Part shown: positions 17,001-22,580 of the stretch, in pieces
How the letters are laid out: each line of letters begins with the position of its first letter
Numbering within the stretch: position 1 is the stretch's first letter
DNA from: a virus
Virus record (IMG/VR): IMGVR_UViG_3300025769_000920
Span: 1 to 22,580 of that record
DNA: 22,580 nucleotides
Strand: one strand, 5' to 3'
Translations under genes and position numbers: made by a program
The notes under the pieces: generated by a model
The model's input: the letters and a program-made list of their open reading frames with translations, nothing else
Databases searched by the model: none
Told to the model about the DNA's origin: nothing

Positions 17001-17969
17001 ATTATTACAAAGATAGGTAAGATGGTTGATATGGCTGTGCGTATACCTAAGTTTTTTGAGCAAATACAATCAATAAAAAATAATAGTGCATCTGCATTCG
17101 ATATAGAAGAGCTTGGTCGTTATGGTATAACACCTGATGTGGCTAGAAGATTATCTAATATGCCTTGGGAAAAAACAGAAACAGGTATGCCTGTATTAAA
17201 TTTAGCAGAATGGCCAGAAGCTACAGCATTAGACAGAGAACTCAAAAGAACTATGATGACTTATCTTGCATCTGCATCACGCAATACTATTATGCATGCC
17301 ACTGCATTTGATAGACCAATGATCATGGATGGTTTTGTTTATGTTAAATACAAGCCGTGGATGAGAAAGCTTGGTATACAAGTTGATGAAAGAGCAAGTA
17401 TTAAAGTTGGAAATAAGATTACATATCCTATGGCACGTATAGAGTCTGGTGTTATGGCATTTCCATTTCAGTTCTATAACTTTGCATTTGCAGCAACAAA
17501 TAGGATTGCAGCATCTATGCTTGATCCTGCAAGACAACATAGAATGGCAGGTATGTCTGCATTGTTAGGCATGAGTTATATAACATTACTTATCAAGAAA
17601 CCTGATTGGTGGTTTGAAAATAGAGATGCACCTGAGTTAATGATGCGTAGCTTTGAAATGTCAGGTATTACAGGAGTGTATTCAGATATTGCATACATGG
17701 CATTACATTCTGCGATTGCTACTGGTTTGCATAATCCTGATGATTCATGGCTTAAGGGTAAATACAAGCCAACAGTCGGTGATCAGTTTGCAGACTTTGC
17801 AGGTGCAACACCGGGCATGATGCGTGAGTGGGTGCTTGGTGCCCACGAATTGTTAACTGATCAAACTCCGGAAGGTTTAAAAAGATTGTCTTATAACCTA
17901 CCGATAATAGGTTTAACACCATTTGCTGAAGATATGAGAGAGCTAGGCAGGAGTATAACAAGGCAATGA
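14025..17969 (+). CDS. Large internal virion (ejection) protein, gp16-like, with HExxH metallopeptidase-like motif
   Basis: A 1314-residue protein in the place of T7 gp16, the largest gene here. Residues 123-177 are hydrophobic/Gly-Ala-rich (LFPALVAGFADPLNIAFALP onward) and 1174-1190 (MAGMSALLGMSYITLLI) could cross a membrane, as expected for a protein entering the host envelope. A Lys/Pro/Thr/Glu linker (about 225-265) leads to a domain with FVLFHEMMHGK; H390, E391 and H394 form a HExxH zinc site and YEDEINVNAL (408-417) offers a third ligand, probably E409 or else E411. Similar HExxH...YEN.iN..AL segments occur in large marine-phage proteins, as I recall. Residues about 620-690 look like coiled coil. 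No transglycosylase domain is evident. It is the last gene of the ejection block and is followed by the copy 4 motif. Confidence 0.82.
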   Translation: MSELFYRSSDYKSFTPRKFARPTPVFTEYQKHADTIEPSFGETFMGHLGYQWMPVTNFIQEQLTFTNQDDDPDFRWQDQEETELYYQYVEELSRSKNRDHYDFIMSNIDQGIKRREIMDRGGLFPALVAGFADPLNIAFALPVFNVGIKAAWAAGSALGVAKAGGKVGLGFGIASEAIRAPFDPLNTPHEVAMNIGASTLMTALLTGGMKGIANTYSGMKLKKINEEIAKEKKGVKPTEPEVVDPTTGQPEIKPEAKPTTKPTAKIKSLSELSDDEIQYRFGEEFNVKKIITDPKIVDKYKLDVDKPNILGRHVYSDEGGTVYVDIARTKDKFRSLKEKAKNKEKGFEELERLKNTGLYSDISYYQSRFMFNNIDRFTDEDQFVDFVLFHEMMHGKYKQKPNQTLRAYEDEINVNALDRSQFERNKISQDTGALKDTVYSRIGIVSKIIPSRIINEAKDLNVSIKNDYNKMSHNASVALEGNQYGRASQSLSARAKLYGGRVYALRTRMRERYMKHMKSREGTGEFIGFDVASMAVKANRYMRGDTSKKTFDEWFDDLILTHIDTGNPDWHAANYQYLPEIIRASLDDLNGMFRAVDDLAREVGELGDDVGIRQQIKDIALDVEKRTQEITKIKETIKSIDDRAKERMSSSRSSTPQYTAKEKKFKDNLQGQLMVEEKRVADAALNTTWLRGVLDSPTRKNYKFPIYYDKALLLSSPDKREELTQVFAKHFLEEDTYKRWEGDKWIDVQIAGKAEKAREEAEKVVNKILEIGDNLHETGSIGPGKGKHLMIRATNIPEWKVKDFIIRDERVLENYMEKMGFRIEWARAFGRENIEEMLDRHDIIMKADGLSEKRRAEFRTNFLADYEREAGQMIRSPDRWDNKYSRVTKKVAGMTYLTGAGVTSIIETVAMPIFEHGYGRVFRTAVQAVDGNWSNIKANVKNLMYVNEGMELAKSIAQRIFLTDTTKNLQPGKLERSVEMMEKGFYIGNGLSIITKIGKMVDMAVRIPKFFEQIQSIKNNSASAFDIEELGRYGITPDVARRLSNMPWEKTETGMPVLNLAEWPEATALDRELKRTMMTYLASASRNTIMHATAFDRPMIMDGFVYVKYKPWMRKLGIQVDERASIKVGNKITYPMARIESGVMAFPFQFYNFAFAATNRIAASMLDPARQHRMAGMSALLGMSYITLLIKKPDWWFENRDAPELMMRSFEMSGITGVYSDIAYMALHSAIATGLHNPDDSWLKGKYKPTVGDQFADFAGATPGMMREWVLGAHELLTDQTPEGLKRLSYNLPIIGLTPFAEDMRELGRSITRQ

Positions 17970-17980
17970 TTTGTGCGTTG
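17969..17980 (+). promoter_or_regulatory. Promoter-like motif, copy 4
   Basis: Exact ATTTGTGCGTTG starting at the last base of the TGA stop of the ejection gene, in the 43-base gap ahead of the fibre gene. The following bases (GCACAC) allow a small hairpin TGTGC-GTT-GCACA that the other copies do not share, so the conserved primary sequence rather than a fold is the likely signal. Confidence 0.6.
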
Positions 17981-18012
17981 CACACAACTACAACAACAAA
18001 TAAGGTGCGAAT

Positions 18013-20730
18013 ATGACAATTTCTTTAAGTGATAATAATCCTAGAGTCTCGTACACTGTAGCAGAGGGTGTAACACAGACAGCATTTACTGTGAACTTTG
18101 AGTTCTTTGATGATGCTGATCTTAACTTTTATGTTGATGGCACACTCAAAACATTAACCACACATTACACAGTTACAGGTGGTAGTGGTGCAACTGGCAC
18201 AATTAATACAACAGCAGGTAATAGTGTTACTGGAATTGCAGGTGGTTCTACTGTAGTTATAACAAGAGAAATTGCATTAGCTAGAATAACAGACTTTCCA
18301 TCTTCAGGTGCATTTCAGGTAGCTACTCTTAATACAGAACTTGATAGATTTACTGCAATTGCAGCAGATATTCTTGATGATACAACACGATCAATACAAT
18401 TAGCTGATAGTGATGCGTCGGCATCTATGACATTACCTCTAAAAGCAGACAGAGTTGGTACTGTTTTAGGATTTAATGCTACTACTGGTGCAGTAGAAGC
18501 AGGACCTACAATAGCAAACGTAAACAGTTTATCTGCAATTACTGCCAATATAAATACAGTAGCAGGTATAAGTTCTAATGTTACTACAGTAGCAGGCATA
18601 GCAAGTAACGTCACAACAGTAGCAGGAATATCAGGTAATGTTTCTACAGTAGCAGGTATAGCAAGTAATGTTACTACAGTTGCAGCCGATGCAACGGATA
18701 TAGGTACAGTAGCTACGAATATAGCTAGTGTTAACACAGTTGCTACAAATATTGCAGACGTAATTACAGTAGCCAATGATCTTAATGAAGCTGTATCTGA
18801 ATTAGAAACAGTTGCAAATGACTTAAATGAAGCTACTTCAGAGATAGATACAGTAGCAAATAGTATAAGCAATGTTGATATAGTTGGTGCAAACATAGCC
18901 AATGTAAATACTGTAGGAGGCATAAGTGCCAATGTGACTACAGTTGCAGGGGTTAGTGCAAACGTAACTACAGTGGCAGGAATAAGTGGTAATGTTAGTA
19001 CAGTTGCAGGAATAAGTAGTGATGTAACTGCTGTTGCAGGAGATGCCACTGATATAGGAACAGTATCTACCAACATTGCTAATGTCAATATAGTTGCAGG
19101 TAACAATAGCAATGTAAGTACAGTCGCAGGAATATCTGGTAATGTGACTACTGTCGCAGGAATACAAGCTAATGTAACGACTGTGGCCGGAATAAGCGCA
19201 AACGTAACTACAGTTGCAAATGATGCAACCGACATAGGAACAGTAGCAACTAATATTGCTAACGTTAACTCAGTTGGTGGTTCTATAGCTAATGTAAATA
19301 CAGTAGCTTCTAACTTAGCTTCAGTGAATAACTTTGGGGAAGTCTATCGCATTGCATCTTCAGCACCTACTACATCATTAGATTTAGGTGACTTATACTT
19401 TGATACTACATCAGATACTCTAAAGGTTTATGGTGCTAGTGGATGGCAGAACGCAGGTTCATCAGTCAATGGTACATCTCAAAGATATCACTATGACATA
19501 ACTGGCACTCCAACAAGTGTAACTGGTGCAGATGCTAATGGTAACACACTAGCTTATGATGCAGGATATGTAGATGTTTATGTCAATGGTGTTCGCATGT
19601 CTACTGCTGACGTTACAGTTACCAGTGGAGATACAGTAACCTTTGCTTCAGCCTTAGCTAATGGGGATGAGGTAGATATAGTTGGCTATGGCACATTTAG
19701 TGTAGCTACTTTAAACGCAGATAACCTAAACAGTGGCACAGTACCAAGTGCTAGGGTAACTGGTGCATATACTGGTATTACTGGAACTGGTGCATTAAAC
19801 GCAGGAACAATCACAAGTGGATTTGGTAACATTGATACTGGCTCTAGTACAATTACAACTACTGGTGCTGTAAGTGTTGGTGCTTTTACTAGTAATGGTA
19901 TAGACGATAATGCTGATGCTTTGGCTATAACCATAGATAGTTCTGAAAATGTTATGATTTCTAAAACGAGTACTGCATTTGGCACGGCTGGAGTTGAATT
20001 AAGTCAAAATGGAGTTGCTGGTAAAGTCTTTATTACTCGTAGTGGTGGTGAAGCACTTTCTTTAAACAGACTGTCTTCTGATGGTGAGATTGTTGGACTT
20101 TACAAAGATAGTACTCTTGTAGGAAGTATTGGTGTTGCTGATAGTGGAGATAGAATTTATTTAGCAAATGGTGGTGCAGAAGGTATAGGAATAGATAATG
20201 GTAGTAATGCTTTTGTTCCCACTAATGCAAGTGGTGCATATGCAGACAATCATATTTCATTAGGTAGGTCTGATGCTAGATGGGCAGGTATTTATACAAG
20301 TGATGGATTATTTGTAGGTGGCACTGGTTCAGCTAATCATCTTGATGACTATGAAGAGGGAACTTGGACACCTAATATTGGTGGTGATTCTACCTATAAT
20401 GAACAAACTGGTAAGTATATTAAAGTAGGTCATAAAGTAACTTTATGGTTTACATTAAGAATAAATCAAAGAAACACTCCTGCTGCTCCTTACATTGTAG
20501 CAGGTAATCCTTTCACTAATAATAATGCAATAGGTGGAACTGGTATAGTTCATTATTTTAATTCAATTCAAACTTCAGCAATAGTTTTAACAACAAGAAT
20601 AGACATTAGTGGTTCTAATATTAATATAAGTGGTGCTACTGGAAGTGCCACTACTATTGCAAATGTTAATCATGATTGGGCAGGTAATGGCTCTGCTGTT
20701 TATGGATTTGTAACCTTTTTTTCAACATAA
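18013..20730 (+). CDS. Tail fibre protein (T7 gp17-like N-terminus, decapeptide repeats)
   Basis: A 905-residue protein. Residues 1-155 resemble the virion-attachment domain of T7 gp17 fibres: VSYTVAEGVTQTAFTVNFEFF, LNFYVDGT, VVITREIALARITDF and FQVATLNTELDRFTAIAADILDD are typical. Residues 179-436 are 25 short repeats of the form NVTTVAGISA. Then comes a segment with FGEVYRIASSAPTTSLDLGDLYFDTTSDTLKVYG, a Gly/Thr-rich shaft, a module (about 670-775) shared with the second fibre gene, and the tip with LDDYEEGTWTPNIGG (777-791), a common marine-phage fibre end that probably contacts the host. No S74 chaperone is present. It begins a new block after the copy 4 motif; the ribosome binding site is TAAGGTG at 18001-18007. 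Confidence 0.9.
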   Translation: MTISLSDNNPRVSYTVAEGVTQTAFTVNFEFFDDADLNFYVDGTLKTLTTHYTVTGGSGATGTINTTAGNSVTGIAGGSTVVITREIALARITDFPSSGAFQVATLNTELDRFTAIAADILDDTTRSIQLADSDASASMTLPLKADRVGTVLGFNATTGAVEAGPTIANVNSLSAITANINTVAGISSNVTTVAGIASNVTTVAGISGNVSTVAGIASNVTTVAADATDIGTVATNIASVNTVATNIADVITVANDLNEAVSELETVANDLNEATSEIDTVANSISNVDIVGANIANVNTVGGISANVTTVAGVSANVTTVAGISGNVSTVAGISSDVTAVAGDATDIGTVSTNIANVNIVAGNNSNVSTVAGISGNVTTVAGIQANVTTVAGISANVTTVANDATDIGTVATNIANVNSVGGSIANVNTVASNLASVNNFGEVYRIASSAPTTSLDLGDLYFDTTSDTLKVYGASGWQNAGSSVNGTSQRYHYDITGTPTSVTGADANGNTLAYDAGYVDVYVNGVRMSTADVTVTSGDTVTFASALANGDEVDIVGYGTFSVATLNADNLNSGTVPSARVTGAYTGITGTGALNAGTITSGFGNIDTGSSTITTTGAVSVGAFTSNGIDDNADALAITIDSSENVMISKTSTAFGTAGVELSQNGVAGKVFITRSGGEALSLNRLSSDGEIVGLYKDSTLVGSIGVADSGDRIYLANGGAEGIGIDNGSNAFVPTNASGAYADNHISLGRSDARWAGIYTSDGLFVGGTGSANHLDDYEEGTWTPNIGGDSTYNEQTGKYIKVGHKVTLWFTLRINQRNTPAAPYIVAGNPFTNNNAIGGTGIVHYFNSIQTSAIVLTTRIDISGSNINISGATGSATTIANVNHDWAGNGSAVYGFVTFFST
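18547..19320 (+). repeat. In-frame tandem decapeptide (30-bp) repeats in the tail fibre
   Basis: Reading from residue 179 to 436 in strict phase gives 25 units: 23 of ten residues and two of fourteen (249-262 and 263-276, both containing TVANDLNEA). The consensus is [ND]V-x-TVA-x-x-I-x, with hydrophobic residues at positions 2, 5 and 8. A larger pattern, ...DAT-DIGTV[AS]TNIA-[SN]VN, recurs three times (from 226, 344 and 404), which shows that groups of units were duplicated. The DNA units differ at many synonymous sites, so the array is not recent as a whole. Confidence 0.9.
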
Positions 20731-20758
20731 CCCTATTGGACATAGGGTAGTCAGTCCA
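20730..20758 (+). promoter_or_regulatory. Candidate RNA pseudoknot after the fibre gene
   Basis: ACCCTAT (20730-20736) pairs with ATAGGGT (20742-20748), a seven-pair stem with the loop TGGAC. The whole loop is complementary to GTCCA at 20754-20758, five bases after the stem. This would allow an H-type pseudoknot, or two alternative hairpins. There is no run of T after it, so it is not an ordinary intrinsic terminator. It starts in the last base of the fibre stop codon and ends before the ribosome binding site (AAGGAGA, 20766-20772) of the next gene. Confidence 0.45.
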
Positions 20759-20778
20759 TTAACCAAAAGGAGATAAAA

Positions 20779-21039
20779 ATGGCATTAACAGAAGAAACAA
20801 TACAAGACAAAATAGAGATAGTCGGTGACTACAAGCACGTTCAAGTAAGAACTGCTACAGTCATCAAGAGAGATGGCACAGAGATAAGTCGTAGTTTTCA
20901 TCGTCATGTTGTTGCACCTAATATAAGTGCAGATGACTTAGCCAATGAGAGTGCAGAAGTACAAGCCATATGCAATGCAGTACACACAGATGCAATCAAG
21001 ACAGCTTACGCAGAACATTTAGCTAACCAAGAGGTATAG
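20779..21039 (+). CDS. Small protein between two fibre genes, unknown function
   Basis: An 86-residue protein with a strong ribosome binding site AAGGAGA at 20766-20772. It reads ALTEETIQDKIEIVGDYKHVQVRTATVIKRDGTEISRSFHRHVVAPN followed by a helical half, ISADDLANESAEVQAICNAVHTDAIKTAYAEHLAN. A beta-rich first half with 'D.......V.VR.ath.i.kDG.eis.s..R' followed by helices is a form I have seen in proteins lying next to tail-fibre genes of marine phages and cyanophages. No function is established to my knowledge. A helper in fibre assembly or a small tail part would suit the location. The next gene starts one base after the stop. Confidence 0.75.
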   Translation: MALTEETIQDKIEIVGDYKHVQVRTATVIKRDGTEISRSFHRHVVAPNISADDLANESAEVQAICNAVHTDAIKTAYAEHLANQEV

Positions 21040-21040
21040 C

Positions 21041-22483
21041 ATGACAAGAGCAAAAGACATATCCAAGATACTAACTGATGCAGACCTCAGTGGTACTCTT
21101 GATGTAACAGGTAATACTACAGTCAATGGTTCTATAATTACCAACACTGGTTTTTCTGTAGGTAACACTGCTATTCTTGGACAAGAAATAGACGTTTCTA
21201 GTGGTGATTTTACACTTGATGTAGCAGGAGACATTATTCTTGACGCTGATGGGGGGGATGTAGCATTTAGAGATGGAGGTGTTGGTCATTTACAAATATC
21301 AAATGTTTCCAATGATGTTAAAATACTAAGTTTACAAACAGATAAAGATTTAATTTTTAGTGGTATTGATGGCGGCTCTGAAATAGAAGCCATGCGTATT
21401 GATATGTCAGCAGGTGGCAATGTTGGTATTGGAACTAGCTCTATATCAAGTTCTGACAAACTTAGTATTAATGGTGGTCATGCAAGAGTTGTTAATAGCG
21501 TTGCTCAATCAGGTAATACATTAGATAATAGTACATTTTCAGGTCTTATAGTTAATAATTCAAATGATGCTAATGGAGATTTAGCAGGTATAGTTATGTA
21601 CCCAACAAGTCAATACACAGCAGCAGCAGGTGTATTTGGCGTTAGAGAAAGTCAAACAGCAGCAGGTATAAGTTTTTGGAGTGGTTCTAATACTGGCTCA
21701 GAACGTATGCGTATAGACAGCAGTGGTGCTTTATTAATAGGTAAAACTAGCTCTGACAACACAACAGTTGGTGGTAGATTTTTAGCAGATGGATTTGGTT
21801 CTTTAGTTAGAAATGGTAATAAATGTCTTGTTTTAAATAGAAAAACTTCTGATGGTCAGATTATTGAGCTTCAGAGAGATGGTACTGCTAGAGGTTCTAT
21901 TGGGATTTTTAATGGTGACCCATTTATAGCTCGTTCAAGTGGTAATGGTATGAGATGGTTTTCTAATGGTTTACATCCTTGTGATGAAACTGGAGCTACT
22001 GCCGATAACACTGTTAGTTTAGGTACATCAAGTGGTAGATTTGATGACGCATACATAACTAATGGAGTCACTACAGGTTCTGATTTTAATGATAAACAAA
22101 ACATAGAAACTTTAAGTGATGCAGAAGTAAGAGTTGCTACAGCATGTAAAGGACTTTTAAGAAAATGGAAATGGAAGTCAGCAGTTGCAGAAAAAGGTGA
22201 CAATGCAAGAACTCACTTTGGTATCATAGCACAAGACCTACAAGATGCTTTTACAGCAGAGGGTTTAGATGCAGGTGACTATGCAATGTTTATGTCTAAT
22301 ACTTGGTGGGAAAAAGAAATATCTGTAGATGCAGTAGAAGCTGATGAAGAAAATGGCATAGAAGCACAAGATGCTTACACTTATATGGATGAAAAAGAAG
22401 AAGCAACTGAGGGTTACACAGAAAGAACTAGATTAGGTGTTAGGTATAGTGAATTACTAGCATTTATAATATCTGCAATTTAA
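21041..22483 (+). CDS. Second tail fibre/spike with C-terminal S74 intramolecular chaperone
   Basis: A 480-residue protein. The N-terminal half is a Gly/Asp/Thr-rich fibre shaft (LSGTLDVTGNTTVNGSI, then SLQTDKDLIFSGIDGG and MRIDMSAGGNVGIGTSS). The module at about 255-345 resembles the one in the first fibre. Residues about 345-480 are the peptidase S74 chaperone of endosialidase type: S347-D348 with K352 in GSDFNDKQNIETL is the expected Ser-Asp self-cleavage site, followed by LLRKWKWK, HFGIIAQDLQDAF, and RLGVRYSELLAFIISAI at the end. By family knowledge this part helps the fibre trimer fold and then cuts itself off. An insertion rich in Glu and Asp (about 423-460) separates the two conserved parts. 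Confidence 0.88.
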   Translation: MTRAKDISKILTDADLSGTLDVTGNTTVNGSIITNTGFSVGNTAILGQEIDVSSGDFTLDVAGDIILDADGGDVAFRDGGVGHLQISNVSNDVKILSLQTDKDLIFSGIDGGSEIEAMRIDMSAGGNVGIGTSSISSSDKLSINGGHARVVNSVAQSGNTLDNSTFSGLIVNNSNDANGDLAGIVMYPTSQYTAAAGVFGVRESQTAAGISFWSGSNTGSERMRIDSSGALLIGKTSSDNTTVGGRFLADGFGSLVRNGNKCLVLNRKTSDGQIIELQRDGTARGSIGIFNGDPFIARSSGNGMRWFSNGLHPCDETGATADNTVSLGTSSGRFDDAYITNGVTTGSDFNDKQNIETLSDAEVRVATACKGLLRKWKWKSAVAEKGDNARTHFGIIAQDLQDAFTAEGLDAGDYAMFMSNTWWEKEISVDAVEADEENGIEAQDAYTYMDEKEEATEGYTERTRLGVRYSELLAFIISAI

Positions 22484-22498
22484 TAACAGGAGAATAAA

Positions 22499-22580
22499 AT
22501 GGCAGTAACTTGGACAATCGCAAATATGGAAAGAGACTTAGTGCAGGGAGATAACACAGATATTGTGACTATCTTGCACT
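22499..22580 (+). CDS. Start of a small phage protein (3' truncated)
   Basis: The ATG at 22499-22501 follows ACAGGAGAAT, a good ribosome binding site, 16 bases after the previous gene. The frame is open to the window end and gives 27 residues, starting MAVTWTIANMERDLVQGDNT. I recognise this start (MAVTWTIxNMER) from small proteins next to fibre genes in marine phages and cyanophages; no function is known to me. Only the first part can be seen. Confidence 0.65.
   Translation, partial: MAVTWTIANMERDLVQGDNTDIVTILH

Noticed and set aside
18315-19235. A 306-codon open frame on the minus strand across the fibre repeats
   Set aside because: It exists because the repeated TVAG-type codons have no stop in the opposite frame. 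The product is a low-complexity Thr/Val/Ala/Leu repeat, there is no upstream gene signal, and all other genes are on the + strand.
18547-19320. Regular 30-bp repeats that might suggest a CRISPR array
   Set aside because: There are no unique spacers; the units are contiguous, in frame and vary mostly at synonymous sites. They are protein repeats of the tail fibre.
20730-20748. The hairpin after the first fibre gene as a simple intrinsic terminator
   Set aside because: The stem is short and no T-run follows; the sequence goes on with AGTCAGTCC. It is kept only as a possible pseudoknot or other RNA structure.
1-22580. tRNA genes, insertion sequences, integrase or attachment sites, host-derived metabolic genes
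   Set aside because: None was seen. The gaps are short, and every gene of size reads as a virion, packaging or small unknown phage gene.

Overview
The window is a 22.6 kb piece of a tailed-phage genome holding the packaging, head, short-tail, ejection and tail-fibre genes of a T7-like (podovirus) virion. Every supported gene is on the + strand. Genes are tightly packed, many joined by TAATG or ATGA overlaps. The DNA is AT-rich by eye. The small proteins around the terminase, the portal family and the fibre motifs (LDDYEEGTWTP, a C-terminal S74 chaperone) are of kinds I know from marine podoviruses of Alphaproteobacteria (pelagiphages, SAR116 and roseobacter phages). A marine alphaproteobacterial host is therefore my best guess, but it is an inference from family resemblance and composition. 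No replication, RNA polymerase, holin or integrase gene lies in the window.

Layout. 1-192: the end of a small-terminase-like gene. 193-310: non-coding, with a G-rich tract and the first copy of a promoter-like motif. 311-1641: six very small genes, most of them Lys/Arg-rich. 1628-3148: large terminase. 3208-4973: a 71-residue protein and the portal. 4939-6431: a Bbp19-like protein, the scaffold and a T7 gp13-like protein. 6522-7611: major capsid protein and a likely decoration protein. 7618-10451: the two tail-tube proteins (gp11-like adaptor, gp12-like nozzle). 10448-17969: three ejection (internal virion) proteins of 172, 1019 and 1314 residues. 18013-22483: a 905-residue tail fibre, an 86-residue protein, and a second 480-residue fibre or spike with a self-cleaving S74 domain. 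22499-end: start of a further small gene.

How it fits together: TerS and TerL pump DNA through the portal into a shell built from capsid protein on the scaffold. The gp11-like and gp12-like proteins make the short tail. The ejection proteins enter the host envelope and carry enzymes: a T4-type lysozyme domain at the end of the 1019-residue protein and a HExxH zinc-protease-like motif in the 1314-residue protein. The fibres recognise the host.

The most interesting regulatory observation is a 12-base motif, ATTTGTGCGTTG (three exact copies and one variant), placed just ahead of four gene blocks: small genes/terminase, portal/scaffold, capsid/tail/ejection, and fibres. This suggests a phage-specific promoter or other transcription-control site. 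A possible RNA pseudoknot follows the first fibre gene.
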